64,000 nt of DNA from Clostridiaceae bacterium Marseille-Q4143 (GCA_018228645.1 CP073693.1:2490416-2554415); one strand, 5' to 3'; positions 28,904 to 38,490 are shown, numbered from the stretch's first letter. Program-made: numbers and translations. The notes: generated by a model not told the origin, from the letters alone.

Positions 28904-31000
28904 ATGACGAAAAAAAGGAAAAAGAAAAAAAGTAGGATATACATTATATGGCTCATGAATTTATGTTTGATTACAGCTGTGGTTGCCTTTTTTGTATGGT
29001 ATGAAAGTGTACCTGATGTATCACCGGAGAAGGTTCTTAAAACATATATGGCTCATATTTCAAATCGAGAATATGAACAAATGTATGAAATGATTGATGC
29101 AGGAATATCTGGGAATATCAGTCAGGAAGATTTTGTAAAACGTAATTCTGCTATTTATGAGGGAATTGATGTAGATAATATGAAAGTTCATATCACATCT
29201 TATGATAAAGAACAAAAAGAAATCTGTTATGAAACATCTATGGATACTGTTGCAGGAAACGTAACTTTTGAAAATAAGGCATCATTTATACTGGAAAAAG
29301 GCAAATATAAGCTGATATGGAATGATTCTTTGATATTTCCAGAGCTGGATTCCACAGATAAGGTAAAAGTGTCTACAACAAGTGCTAAAAGAGGGCAGAT
29401 TATAGACCGAAATGGTCACATGCTTGCAGGCGAGGGAGTGGCTTCTTCTATAGGCGTAGTTCCCGGAAAATTAGAGAATAAGAATGATGCTATCAGTCAG
29501 TTGGCAGAATTATTGGAAATGAAAACAGAAGATATAGAAAAAAAATTAGCAGCAAAATGGGTAAAAGATGATTCATTTGTACCATTAAAAACAGCTCCAA
29601 AGGTGAATGAATTAAAACTGATGTCGATTGAGCCAGATCAGGAAACATTGGCAGAGAAAGACAGACAGGAGAAATTATTAGAGATTCCAGGTGTGAAAAT
29701 TTCAGATATCACTGTAAGGGAATACCCACTGGGGGAGGCTGCTGCACATTTAGTAGGATATGTTCAAAACGTTACAGCAGAAGATCTAGAAGAACATGAC
29801 GGGGAAGGATATACATCGAACAGTGTTATTGGAAAAAGTGGAATGGAAGGATTATTTGAAAAAGAATTAAAGGGACAGAATGGGTGTTCTATTACTATTG
29901 TTGATTCAAATGGCAATAAGAAAAAAATCATAGTAAGCACGATTGTAGAAAATGGAAAAGATATAAAACTAACGATAGATTCGAATTTGCAAAAAGAATT
30001 ATATGAACAATTTAAAGATGATAAGAGCTGTTCAGTTGCTATGAATCAGTATACGGGAGAAGTATTGGCTTTAGTCAGTACACCTTCATATGATAACAAC
30101 GATTTTATTAGGGGCATGTCAAGTGAAAAGTGGAATGCGCTGAATGAAGATGAGAACAAACCTATGTATAATCGTTTTCGACAGGTCTGGTGTCCAGGCT
30201 CTACGTTTAAGCCAATCATAGCTGCTATTGGATTAACAACGGGGGCGATTGATCCTAACGAGGATTATGGAAATGAAGGTTTGAGCTGGCAGAAAGATTC
30301 ATCATGGGGGTCTTATCATGTAACGACGCTTCATGCCTATGAGCCAGTTATTTTAAAAAATGCTTTAATTTATTCGGATAATATTTATTTTGCAAAGGCG
30401 GCATTAAAAATTGGGGAAAACGATATGGAAAGTTCATTAACAAAACTGGGATTCAATGATGTACTTCCATTTGATATTAAGATGGCAAAATCGCAGTTTT
30501 CCAATACAGAAAAAATTGAAAAAGAGGTACAGTTGGCTGATAGTGGCTATGGACAAGGTCAGATTCTTGTGAATCCTTTGCATATGGCTTGTATGTATTC
30601 TGCATTTTGCAATGAAGGAAATATGATAAAACCATATCTTACATATAAGGAAGATGCAATGCCTGATGTCTGGATTAAAGAAGCATTTACAAAGGATGTG
30701 GCGCAAACTGTTTTGGAGGATACGAAAGAAGTCATAAACAATTCTCATGGAACTGGCTATGCAGCACATAGAACGGATATTATATTAGCCGGAAAAACGG
30801 GAACTGCAGAAATCAAAGCATCAAAAGATGATACAACGGGGACTGAATTGGGATGGTTTTCTGTTTTTACAACGGACAAGAATATGGAGCGTCCTATTAT
30901 GATCGTCAGCATGGTAGAAGACGTAAAAGGAAGAGGTGGAAGCGGTTATGTTGTCAAAAAAGATAGTCAGGTTCTTGAAAAGTGGTTTTCTGGTAATTAG
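28904..31000 (+). CDS. MecA-like class B penicillin-binding protein
   Basis: A 698-residue bitopic membrane protein: basic N-terminus, one membrane helix (about 12-32), an NTF2-like MecA N-terminal domain (about 38-150), a PBP dimerisation domain with RGQIIDRNG, and a transpeptidase domain. Active-site motifs are STFK (Ser433, Lys436), SDN (491-493) and KTGT (631-634). It cross-links peptidoglycan. The MecA-type N-domain and BlaI-type control suggest a low-affinity enzyme that works when other transpeptidases are acylated, but resistance itself is inferred. Operator 2 lies just upstream; the downstream lipoprotein gene overlaps its 3' end. Confidence 0.88.
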   Translation: MTKKRKKKKSRIYIIWLMNLCLITAVVAFFVWYESVPDVSPEKVLKTYMAHISNREYEQMYEMIDAGISGNISQEDFVKRNSAIYEGIDVDNMKVHITSYDKEQKEICYETSMDTVAGNVTFENKASFILEKGKYKLIWNDSLIFPELDSTDKVKVSTTSAKRGQIIDRNGHMLAGEGVASSIGVVPGKLENKNDAISQLAELLEMKTEDIEKKLAAKWVKDDSFVPLKTAPKVNELKLMSIEPDQETLAEKDRQEKLLEIPGVKISDITVREYPLGEAAAHLVGYVQNVTAEDLEEHDGEGYTSNSVIGKSGMEGLFEKELKGQNGCSITIVDSNGNKKKIIVSTIVENGKDIKLTIDSNLQKELYEQFKDDKSCSVAMNQYTGEVLALVSTPSYDNNDFIRGMSSEKWNALNEDENKPMYNRFRQVWCPGSTFKPIIAAIGLTTGAIDPNEDYGNEGLSWQKDSSWGSYHVTTLHAYEPVILKNALIYSDNIYFAKAALKIGENDMESSLTKLGFNDVLPFDIKMAKSQFSNTEKIEKEVQLADSGYGQGQILVNPLHMACMYSAFCNEGNMIKPYLTYKEDAMPDVWIKEAFTKDVAQTVLEDTKEVINNSHGTGYAAHRTDIILAGKTGTAEIKASKDDTTGTELGWFSVFTTDKNMERPIMIVSMVEDVKGRGGSGYVVKKDSQVLEKWFSGN

Positions 31001-32171
31001 TATAGGTTTTTCGATGGGGATTTCGGGATGTAAAGGGAATACAGAAGAACCAGTATCTTCTGAACCTATTGAAATTGTCAGTGAGAAAGGAATGGATGAC
31101 AATTTTATAAATATTCCGATAGATATTTATGCGGAAGCCACAACAAAAAATAAGCTGAAGGATATGGAAACCGTATGTAAAGTCATAAAAAGATTCGGGG
31201 AATGTGGATATGCAGCGGTTGATTGTGAAAATCGAGTTGATATGACACAAATGCAAAGTGTGATGGATTTTTGTGATTCGGTAGAGAACCAGAAAGAAGC
31301 AGAAGTGACAATTATCCAAGTGAGTAGTTTGGGAGGATTTTCAGTCTATCATTTACAGACAGAAAATGGAGTGGTTCATGTGAAAAGATGTTACTACGGA
31401 TATAAAGATGGAATTATGAAAAGTGAAGATGAGGGTGAATATCAAACCGATTATTGGAGATATACCGATGATGGATATCTGATGTTTTCTGGAACTTATT
31501 TTTCAGAAGAATTGTATGTATTAACATTAAGTTCTGCAGAAGAGCATGTAGCATTTCGTATACTGCCATTGGATGCAAAGTGTCGGGAATTAAATGAAAA
31601 ATATCTTTTGCCAATAGGATATGAGTTAAATAATATGTTTTTAGTGGATTGGAATGAGGAAGATTTTGGAGAACTGAATTTCTATGACATGTTTGATTTG
31701 TTGTATCCAAAGTTGCATAATGAAAAATTTCCATATGTAGCAGATGATAACTTAGGCATAGGTGCAGTTTATCATATTCCTAAAACAGAGTTTGAAAATG
31801 TAATTATGGAATATTTTAATATCGACAGTGATAAATTGCAGAAAAAAACTATTTACGATTATCAAACTCAAACATACGAATATAAACCAAGAGGATTTTA
31901 TGAGATAGAGTATCCAGAATATCCATATTCCGAGGTGGTTGGGTATACGGAACATTCGGATGGAACGATTACGCTCAATGTTCATGTAGTATATCCGTAT
32001 GCAGGAGATTCTGATGTATATATGCATGATGTTACGGTCAGACCGTTATCTGATGGTAGAGTACAGTATGTATCAAATTACATTGTTTCAGAGGAAGAAA
32101 ATAACAACATTACATGGCATACGCCACGCTTAACCGAAGATGAATGGAATGATATATATGGAGGACAGTAA
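30948..32171 (+). CDS. lipoprotein, paralogue 1 of a three-gene family
   Basis: ATG 30948 is chosen (GAGGTGG 7 bases upstream; a GTG at 30936 is in frame). The 407-residue protein has a lipoprotein signal peptide with lipobox ISGC and should be anchored outside the membrane. It overlaps the penicillin-binding protein gene by 53 bases and ends on the base where paralogue 2 begins. The C-terminal third shares the pattern YP..EVV.YTE.SDGTITL with the next two proteins. I do not recognise a named function. It may assist or shield the transpeptidase. Confidence 0.7.
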   Translation: MLSKKIVRFLKSGFLVISIGFSMGISGCKGNTEEPVSSEPIEIVSEKGMDDNFINIPIDIYAEATTKNKLKDMETVCKVIKRFGECGYAAVDCENRVDMTQMQSVMDFCDSVENQKEAEVTIIQVSSLGGFSVYHLQTENGVVHVKRCYYGYKDGIMKSEDEGEYQTDYWRYTDDGYLMFSGTYFSEELYVLTLSSAEEHVAFRILPLDAKCRELNEKYLLPIGYELNNMFLVDWNEEDFGELNFYDMFDLLYPKLHNEKFPYVADDNLGIGAVYHIPKTEFENVIMEYFNIDSDKLQKKTIYDYQTQTYEYKPRGFYEIEYPEYPYSEVVGYTEHSDGTITLNVHVVYPYAGDSDVYMHDVTVRPLSDGRVQYVSNYIVSEEENNNITWHTPRLTEDEWNDIYGGQ

Positions 32172-33442
32172 TGGAAGATATAAAATGGTTTATAAAAAAG
32201 TTTGGAATCATTTTTGTTATCCTCTTGGTGATGATTGTAAGTGTAGGAATCTTTTTTGAGAAGAACGTGAGAAAATCATCAGCAGAGGAAACATGGGAAA
32301 AGCCAGTACAGATATCAGATATAGAGTTTTGGCAGGAGGAGTCTGATTACGAGAGGGAAAATGAAGATAATTCGCCGTATTGGATTATTCCTCAGTCAAA
32401 AAGTTTACTGTCTGAAGAAGAGAGCAAAAATATCCAAAATGAAGCACTAACTGCGGCAGAACTGGTGAAGGTGGTATATAAGGATATTGTAATTATAGAT
32501 GATGTACCTGCCTATGCTTCTGGAATTGATGGTTTTACAAATGAACAGGGAGAACAGGTTATAAAAATACTTGGAAAAAGTGGATATGTATGCGTTAAAG
32601 AAAATATAGAGATGCAAAATTATGATAAATTGCAAAATTTCTATAAAAGTTATCTTATTGGTCAGGATACATTGATAACAGTATTTGTGGTTCAAGCTGA
32701 TGGATTGCTTGGCGCACAGACATTTGTCTATCGAAATGAAAAGTTGCAAAGTTACTATGTAGGTATTCGATGGAGAGAGGGCGGAGAACCAGAGATACTT
32801 GGAACTTCGGTAAGTGATTTGTCAGAAATTAAATTTACTGAAAAAGGATATTTTATTTATACGTTTGAAAATCCAGTTGCGCATGCAGGATTGAGAGAAT
32901 ATTGGAGAGTAAAGTTACTTCCAGAAAAATGCAGAGAACTTACAGAAAAATATATAGCTGGTCTTAGTTATGTAAATTATAATATGCTGGTTGTAAACTG
33001 GGATAGCAGCAATGTGGAAGATATATTGATGCCTTGCATGTTTGAGGATATTTATCGAATTTATACAGGGAAAAATTTAAAAACGGACAATGGGGAGATT
33101 CCAGCAGAAGAATACGAGAAAATAATGACTACATATTTCCCGGTATCCACGGAACAACTAAGAAAATATTGTAAATATAACGAAAAAAGTAATAGCTATG
33201 AATATGACATGATTTCTGCCAGCCCATATCCACCGTTTGGAGAAGTGGTTGATTATACGGAAAACTCTGATGGAACGATTACTCTGATTGTAGATGGAGT
33301 ATGGGCAGATTATAATTCCGACTGCGCATTTACAAATCGAATTGTGGTTCAGCCATTTGAAGATGGAACTTTTAGATATTTAGCCAATTCTATTGAACAA
33401 AGAGAATTGGAATTGCCAGTCATAGCAAGAATGAATCCTTAA
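32171..33442 (+). CDS. membrane-anchored envelope protein, paralogue 2
   Basis: A 423-residue protein with one N-terminal membrane helix (about 10-30), no lipobox, and a long extracellular domain. It shares with its neighbours the region AEEYEKIMTTYFPVSTEQLR and the closing YTENSDGTITLIVDGV segment. Its start overlaps the last base of the preceding stop codon, so it is translationally coupled. The function is unknown; its place in the BlaI regulon suggests a cell-wall role. Confidence 0.68.
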   Translation: MEDIKWFIKKFGIIFVILLVMIVSVGIFFEKNVRKSSAEETWEKPVQISDIEFWQEESDYERENEDNSPYWIIPQSKSLLSEEESKNIQNEALTAAELVKVVYKDIVIIDDVPAYASGIDGFTNEQGEQVIKILGKSGYVCVKENIEMQNYDKLQNFYKSYLIGQDTLITVFVVQADGLLGAQTFVYRNEKLQSYYVGIRWREGGEPEILGTSVSDLSEIKFTEKGYFIYTFENPVAHAGLREYWRVKLLPEKCRELTEKYIAGLSYVNYNMLVVNWDSSNVEDILMPCMFEDIYRIYTGKNLKTDNGEIPAEEYEKIMTTYFPVSTEQLRKYCKYNEKSNSYEYDMISASPYPPFGEVVDYTENSDGTITLIVDGVWADYNSDCAFTNRIVVQPFEDGTFRYLANSIEQRELELPVIARMNP

Positions 33443-33469
33443 TGTGGCTGGAAGGAAAGGACGATATTT

Positions 33470-34717
33470 ATGAAAAAGCGTATTTGGTTCATTGTGCTGA
33501 TCAGTTGTTTATTATGTGGATGTATAAGACGAGGTAGGACATTGGACAGTCAGTTGATGGATAGTAGAGAGGTTGATTTTTCGGAAGAAAATGAGAACAA
33601 CAAAGAAGATATTACAGAACAGTGGGAAAAAGGTTATGACCTTCCAATAAATGAGACAGAAAGAAAAGAAGCAGAGGATGAGTGTAAAAAGGTTTTAGTG
33701 CTTATTTCTGATATTTATATTCTGGCAGATAAAGGGGATGCAGTCAATCCAGTTCTGGATGATAAGACAATCTATAAAATGCAGGATCGCATAAAAGAAA
33801 AAGGATATCCGGTTACAACGATGAAAGCATATGCAGCAATGGAAAATTATAAAAGAGTTGAAGCGTTTCTTAAAAACTGTCAGGACGAGAAGGCAGGTTC
33901 GGTAGTGCTTTATGAGTTACATTCGGACGGAGGCATTGGCAGAGATAAATTTATTTTTGATGGAAAAGATATGTATTTAATAAGTGCATGTGCTACATGG
34001 AACAGCAATGATACCTACGGAATGTCCTATATATCTTATGCAAGGATAAAAGAGTGGAAGTATACAGAGAAAGGATGGTTTGGGTATGAGTTATGTGTTC
34101 CAGAACCACCGGAAGTTACCGAGATTGTTGATGGAAGTTGTTTGGTAAGAATAAAACCAATGACTAAGGAACAAAGGGAAATGTCAGAAAAATGTGTACA
34201 AGGTCTGGGGTATCAGGGAAATAATCTTTTATGCTCGAATTGGGATGCTGACCATATGGAAAAACTGGATTATAATGGAATGTATGAATATCTGTTTGCC
34301 ATGAAATATCACAAGGCGTTTGATGCCGAGGATTATCCAAATGGAATACCAAAAGAGGAATTTGAAAATTTAATTATGGAGTATCTTCCGGTGACGGCAG
34401 AGCAGATACGGGAATATGCGGTGTTTGATGAGAAAAACCAAACGTATTATTGGGCGCGACTTGGATGCTTTAATTATGCACCGACTTTCTTTGGAACTTC
34501 TCTGCCGGAGGTTATCGACATCAAAGAAAATGAGGATGGGACAATCACATTAACAGTTGAGGCGGTTTGCGACATGGTCATTTGTGATGATGCAGTCATA
34601 ACCCATGAACTTACGGTAAGGTTTGCAGAGGATGGCAGTTTTCAGTATTTGGGGAATGAAATCCTAAATGACGGAATTATGCACATACCAGACTACCAAT
34701 ATCGAATTAAAGAATGA
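33470..34717 (+). CDS. lipoprotein, paralogue 3
   Basis: A 415-residue lipoprotein with signal peptide and lipobox LLCGC (Cys18). It shares with paralogues 1 and 2 the segment EEFENLIMEYLPVTAEQIRE and the C-terminal DIKENEDGTITLTVEAV. It has AAGGA upstream and follows paralogue 2 by 27 bases. The three paralogues are clearly diverged rather than recent duplicates. The function is unknown. Confidence 0.68.
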   Translation: MKKRIWFIVLISCLLCGCIRRGRTLDSQLMDSREVDFSEENENNKEDITEQWEKGYDLPINETERKEAEDECKKVLVLISDIYILADKGDAVNPVLDDKTIYKMQDRIKEKGYPVTTMKAYAAMENYKRVEAFLKNCQDEKAGSVVLYELHSDGGIGRDKFIFDGKDMYLISACATWNSNDTYGMSYISYARIKEWKYTEKGWFGYELCVPEPPEVTEIVDGSCLVRIKPMTKEQREMSEKCVQGLGYQGNNLLCSNWDADHMEKLDYNGMYEYLFAMKYHKAFDAEDYPNGIPKEEFENLIMEYLPVTAEQIREYAVFDEKNQTYYWARLGCFNYAPTFFGTSLPEVIDIKENEDGTITLTVEAVCDMVICDDAVITHELTVRFAEDGSFQYLGNEILNDGIMHIPDYQYRIKE

Positions 34718-34718
34718 T

Positions 34719-34760
34719 TTGATAATAGTTGTGTTTTGTGGTAATCTTACAGGCGTAAGA
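34719..34760 (+). promoter_or_regulatory. promoter with BlaI-type operator 3
   Basis: TTGATA at 34719-34724, a 17-base spacer and TAATCT at 34742-34747. The operator TCTTAC-AGGC-GTAAGA (34745-34760) overlaps the -10 box, as at operator 1. Confidence 0.8.
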
Positions 34761-34776
34761 AAAGGAAGGAGGACAC

Positions 34777-35217
34777 ATGAAAAAATTAAAAGTAGTTGGA
34801 ATATTGGCAGCAGTTGTATTAATAGGAGGAGTTGTTTCAATTCCGCTTATAAATAACCATACAGCCTATAAGGTGGAAAAGACATTATGTGAAATTCCGC
34901 TGCCAGAGGAAACGGAATTGATAGAGTCACTGTCACAAGCAGGGAAGCTGACAGGAAACGGAAATGGAATGCAGTATTTCGGAGCAATTCTAATTCGAAG
35001 TGACTTGTCTTTGGAAGAATTGGATGCTTACTATTCAAGGTACAGAAGTAATGAGTGGGAATGTTTGGTGAAAATTCAGGAAGGGCAGTCCATTGAGGGG
35101 ATTGATCACGGGACACTACAATTTGCGGAAGAAATAAAGGACAGGGGTTATTACATTGTATATTCTTGGGGAAGTGGAAATTCTCTATTGGATGAATTGG
35201 ATATACGTGGACACTAA
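34777..35217 (+). CDS. small exported protein of the BlaI regulon
   Basis: A 146-residue protein with an N-terminal signal or anchor helix (about 5-27, no lipobox) and a compact extracellular domain. It has GGAGG 7 bases before ATG and is controlled by operator 3. No family recognised. Confidence 0.62.
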   Translation: MKKLKVVGILAAVVLIGGVVSIPLINNHTAYKVEKTLCEIPLPEETELIESLSQAGKLTGNGNGMQYFGAILIRSDLSLEELDAYYSRYRSNEWECLVKIQEGQSIEGIDHGTLQFAEEIKDRGYYIVYSWGSGNSLLDELDIRGH

Positions 35218-35235
35218 AAAGGAGCAAGATGAATT

Positions 35236-35466
35236 ATGAAATATATTTCCAAAATCAGTAAAATCAGTAGCTTCATATTTTACATATTTCTATTGTGCCA
35301 ATTATGGCATTTATGCCAATATGGAAGCATTAGAAGTCATTTTTTCGGAGTAGTTATTTGTACAGTAGGTTTTACAGCGGCAGTTATTGTTTGGTTGGTT
35401 TCAAGAAGGAAGAAGTTAGAAGAGGATACGGAGAGGATAATTAACGATTGGGGGATTCCTTTTTGA
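35236..35466 (+). CDS. two-helix membrane protein
   Basis: A 76-residue protein with two predicted membrane helices joined by a short loop and a charged C-terminus. It follows the exported protein by 18 bases, with AAGGAGC upstream, and is probably in the same BlaI-controlled transcript. No family recognised. Confidence 0.6.
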   Translation: MKYISKISKISSFIFYIFLLCQLWHLCQYGSIRSHFFGVVICTVGFTAAVIVWLVSRRKKLEEDTERIINDWGIPF

Positions 35467-35508
35467 ATAGGAATCTCTTAACGTATTTAAGGGAAGGATG
35501 GAGTAAAA

Positions 35509-36057
35509 ATGATTATAAAGTCTATTATGACCGATGAAGATAGAAAAGCATTAGAGTATATGCTTTCGTTAGAATATGCTATGCCATATCAATTACTTAA
35601 GACAAAAAATAATAGAAGGAAAATTATTTATATAATGACACCAGTATTATTTTTGTTATCAATCGGCTGCTATTTTGTAAAGAGTTATCCGATGTTTTAT
35701 GTGGGAATGGGGATTTCTATTATTGCATTGATTTGGATTATTTGGTTTCAATCTAAGGGAAAAAAATTTGAAAATAATGTCCATGAATTTGTATGGAATA
35801 AATCAAGATATAACAAAGTGGAAATTGATGTTCAGGGAATAAAATTAGAAGATAAAAAGATCTGTGAACTTAAAGAAATAGATAGAGTCTTTTTGTACAA
35901 AGGTTTTTTCTTTCTCATAACGAATGAAAAGAAGTTACTTGTACTAAAAACAGTAGGTGTAGAGACAGAAGAACTTATTAAGATTATTAAAGAAGCTGAT
36001 ATCTTATTTGAAAAAAGAGAAGAACCATTTAATATTTATGAATATTGCAAAAAGTAG
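35509..36057 (+). CDS. YcxB-like membrane protein
   Basis: A 182-residue protein with an N-terminal cytosolic segment, two membrane helices (about 42-62 and 66-86) and a C-terminal domain with EIDVQGIKLEDKKICELKEI and a hydrophobic FFFLIT strand, as in YcxB-type proteins. GGAAGGATGG precedes the ATG. It is the last gene before a bidirectional terminator. The function is unknown. Confidence 0.6.
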   Translation: MIIKSIMTDEDRKALEYMLSLEYAMPYQLLKTKNNRRKIIYIMTPVLFLLSIGCYFVKSYPMFYVGMGISIIALIWIIWFQSKGKKFENNVHEFVWNKSRYNKVEIDVQGIKLEDKKICELKEIDRVFLYKGFFFLITNEKKLLVLKTVGVETEELIKIIKEADILFEKREEPFNIYEYCKK

Positions 36058-36098
36058 TAATTAAAAAAAGAAAAAACATTTAATATTTATAAGCCTCG

Positions 36099-36145
36099 AA
36101 AAAACGAGTAAAAGTTAATTCTACAGTTAACCTTTACTCGTTTTT
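36099..36145. terminator. bidirectional terminator
   Basis: AAAAACGAGTAAAAGTTAA pairs with TTAACCTTTACTCGTTTTT over an 8-base loop. A and T tracts on both sides serve the operon from the left and blaR1 from the right; the blaR1 stop lies 2 bases away. Confidence 0.85.
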
Positions 36146-36146
36146 G

Positions 36147-37952
36147 TTATTTCTGTGATACCCAGATATTCATGTCTGATAAGATAGACATGGTTATTTC
36201 AGTTGCGTTGCCGCCAGTAGCATCGCTGTCTGCACTAATGTTGGTGGCAAAAAAGTATGTATTATCTGCAGTTTCGATATAACCGATGAACCATCCGTTT
36301 ACATCCTGTCCATTCACACGGCCAGTTCCGGTCTTTCCGTAGAATGTTCCGGCATCGGAAGCTGAAAGGCAGATGGCATCTTTTACTGCATTGATATTTT
36401 CAGGGGCGAAGCCGAAACTGTTATTCTGCAGCTTGGTTAAAAGTTCGACCTGTTCTATTGGAGAGATTTCCAAGGAGGATTCCATCCAATAAGAGGAGAA
36501 ATCGCCACTCATGTTTTCGTTACCATATCCGATTTCTTGAACATAGCTGTAAACGTCAGAGGCTCCAAGCTGTTCATCTACTGCTTGAAAATACCAATTC
36601 ACAGAGGAGTTCATTGCAGACTGTAAGGTCTGATCTGCGTTCCATGCTTCAAATGGATAGGTTTCTCCATTCCATGCAATGAACGAATTTTCCGGTGTAA
36701 TGACGCCTTCTTCCAATCCGAACAAAGCATCGTATATCTTGTAGGTGGAGTTTGGAGCAACCCGTAAGGTGGCATGCTCCATGTCATGTATACTCCATGC
36801 ATCGTTTTCCAAATCGTATAAAACAAAGCTGCCTTTGTATTCTCCGAAGTATGTGGAGAGGTCTACATAGGAAATATTCTCAGAAGAGGAATCCCATTGG
36901 TAGTGGCTTCCATCTGCTGCGTATGTAGAAATAAAAGGTGTAAGTCCCATTATTAGAACTGTGGTCAGTATAAAAGCAGTCATGCCTTTTAACTTCTTGT
37001 AAAACGTTGGTTTCTCATAAGAAGCGATGTTGATAATGCGACGCTTTATTTGTTTCATGTTTCCGCTAAGGCTGGCAGCAAACGGAAAAGGAGAAATGGA
37101 GACCTTTTCTATAAAGTTAATCAGCGTATTTCCATAATTCTCATAATCGTCTTCTTCCAGCATTTTCAGAACAGAAGTGTCACAGGCAACTTCTCTGTCA
37201 TTACGCATTTCTCTTAGTGCAAACCAGACAAAGGGGTTAAACCAATAAAGCACTCCGGCAAAGTTCATAAGATAATTGGCAATGGCATCCTTATGTCTGT
37301 AGTGTTGCAGTTCATGCAATAGCATATATCTCATATCAGATTCATGATAATCTGAGATTAAATGAATTGGCAGATAAATACATGGTTTCAAAAATCCTAC
37401 GATAATAGGTGATTTCAAAAAAGCGGTACTGTACACAGGAATATTCCTTGTTATTTTCATCTCATTCAAGCATTTGTTATACAGTCTGCGAACCTCTGGG
37501 TTCTGAAGGGGGAGCGCAGATCTCTTTATTATGCGTAAACGAAGAGAAGATTTGATTACCAATATCATCATCGCAAGCATTCCCACAATCCATATACCTA
37601 ATAAAATATATCCGGTAACGGATGGCGTGTCTTTATTTACAGAAAGGGCAAAGTCATTCATCCAATTTGTAGTACCAGATAAACCGGTATCCATAACATT
37701 ATTTGCACCAACATCGGCATGAGAAGCGGAAGAGTTTCTTACGCTACTGAGCCATGAGAAAATTTGCGGAAAACTAATTAGACGGAAGGGGATAAAAGGC
37801 ACTGCTAAAAGTCCGAGTAACAGCAACCATAGATTATACTGCATCCGGCTGGACAAGTTGTTTCTGAATACCCATTTGGCTATCAAAAGAATTCCAACGA
37901 TACCGCTGATAAATACATTGCATAATAAAAAGCGTATCATGAAATTAGCCAT
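36147..37952 (-). CDS. blaR1: BlaR1-family beta-lactam sensor/metalloprotease
   Basis: ATG at 37952 is chosen (GGAGG 8 bases upstream; the frame continues further 5'). The 601-residue protein has four or so membrane helices, an M56 zinc-protease domain with HELQH (residues 213-217), and an extracellular class D beta-lactamase-like sensor with STYK (Ser402, Lys405), SVN and KTGTG. In the family, acylation by a beta-lactam activates the protease, leading to loss of the BlaI repressor. It starts 2 bases after the blaI stop and is therefore translationally linked to it. Confidence 0.9.
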   Translation of the reverse strand: MANFMIRFLLCNVFISGIVGILLIAKWVFRNNLSSRMQYNLWLLLLGLLAVPFIPFRLISFPQIFSWLSSVRNSSASHADVGANNVMDTGLSGTTNWMNDFALSVNKDTPSVTGYILLGIWIVGMLAMMILVIKSSLRLRIIKRSALPLQNPEVRRLYNKCLNEMKITRNIPVYSTAFLKSPIIVGFLKPCIYLPIHLISDYHESDMRYMLLHELQHYRHKDAIANYLMNFAGVLYWFNPFVWFALREMRNDREVACDTSVLKMLEEDDYENYGNTLINFIEKVSISPFPFAASLSGNMKQIKRRIINIASYEKPTFYKKLKGMTAFILTTVLIMGLTPFISTYAADGSHYQWDSSSENISYVDLSTYFGEYKGSFVLYDLENDAWSIHDMEHATLRVAPNSTYKIYDALFGLEEGVITPENSFIAWNGETYPFEAWNADQTLQSAMNSSVNWYFQAVDEQLGASDVYSYVQEIGYGNENMSGDFSSYWMESSLEISPIEQVELLTKLQNNSFGFAPENINAVKDAICLSASDAGTFYGKTGTGRVNGQDVNGWFIGYIETADNTYFFATNISADSDATGGNATEITMSILSDMNIWVSQK

Positions 37953-37953
37953 G

Positions 37954-38340
37954 TTAATCGCCTCCTTTTTTGGAACTCTTGGAAAGAAGGGAGCGAAGTG
38001 TTTCAATTTCTGTTTCAGACAGTTTATCGTTTTCTATGTATGCAGATAGCATAGAGGTAATGTCACCATTATAGTAGCGATTCAAGAAAGAATTACTTTC
38101 TTGACTAATATATTCACACTCTTTTACTAACGGTGTGTAAACAAAAACACGACTTTGTTTTTCATAAGTGAGAACACCCTTGGTCACAAGACGCTTAATG
38201 AGCGTTTGGATAGTTTTGGGACTCCAGCTTGTTGTTTGTAGTAATTTTTCTGTTATTTCATTGGTGTTAATGGGGGCATATTTCCATACAATTTTCATAA
38301 CTTCAAATTCTGCTTCCGAAATTTGTGGTAAATTCTTCAT
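37954..38340 (-). CDS. blaI: BlaI/MecI-family repressor
   Basis: ATG 38340 is chosen (AAGGAG 8 bases upstream; an upstream GTG is too close to it). The 128-residue winged-helix repressor begins MKNLPQISEAEFEVMKIVWK, the classic BlaI start, and has recognition helix TIQTLIKRLVTKGVLTYEK. It should bind the TCTTAC/GTAAGA operators mapped at 28230, 28875, 34745 and 38358, including its own. A short C-terminal dimer domain ends in KSSKKGGD. Confidence 0.9.
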   Translation of the reverse strand: MKNLPQISEAEFEVMKIVWKYAPINTNEITEKLLQTTSWSPKTIQTLIKRLVTKGVLTYEKQSRVFVYTPLVKECEYISQESNSFLNRYYNGDITSMLSAYIENDKLSETEIETLRSLLSKSSKKGGD

Positions 38341-38357
38341 GTAAATCACTCCTTAAA

Positions 38358-38373
38358 TCTTACGCCTGTAATA
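38358..38373 (-). promoter_or_regulatory. BlaI-type operator 4 (autoregulation)
   Basis: TCTTAC-GCCT-GTAATA, one or two bases off the other three copies, 17 bases upstream of the blaI start codon. It should give autoregulation of blaI-blaR1. Confidence 0.7.
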
Positions 38374-38421
38374 AAAATAGTATATTCTGTATTTGTTGAA
38401 ATGTCAATTTAGGAAAAATAG

Positions 38422-38473
38422 TTGACTGTAAATCTTGCTTATGTAATAATTGAATTATTACATAAGTAAGATT
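38422..38473 (+). promoter_or_regulatory. promoter with a long inverted repeat
   Basis: TTGACT (38422-38427) is followed after 16 bases by TAATAA. A 43-bp palindrome (38431-38473; 21-bp arms, one mismatch) covers the -10 and start region. The outer ends read TCTTGC/GTAAGA, like half BlaI operators, but the inner ATGTAATAATT symmetry is different, so it may also be the site of the winged-helix protein next door. Confidence 0.65.
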
Positions 38474-38490
38474 TGAGAAGGTGGAAAGTT

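Noticed and set aside
30936..30947. GTG start for the first lipoprotein
   Set aside because: ATG 30948 has better spacing to GAGGTGG and gives a normal signal peptide length.
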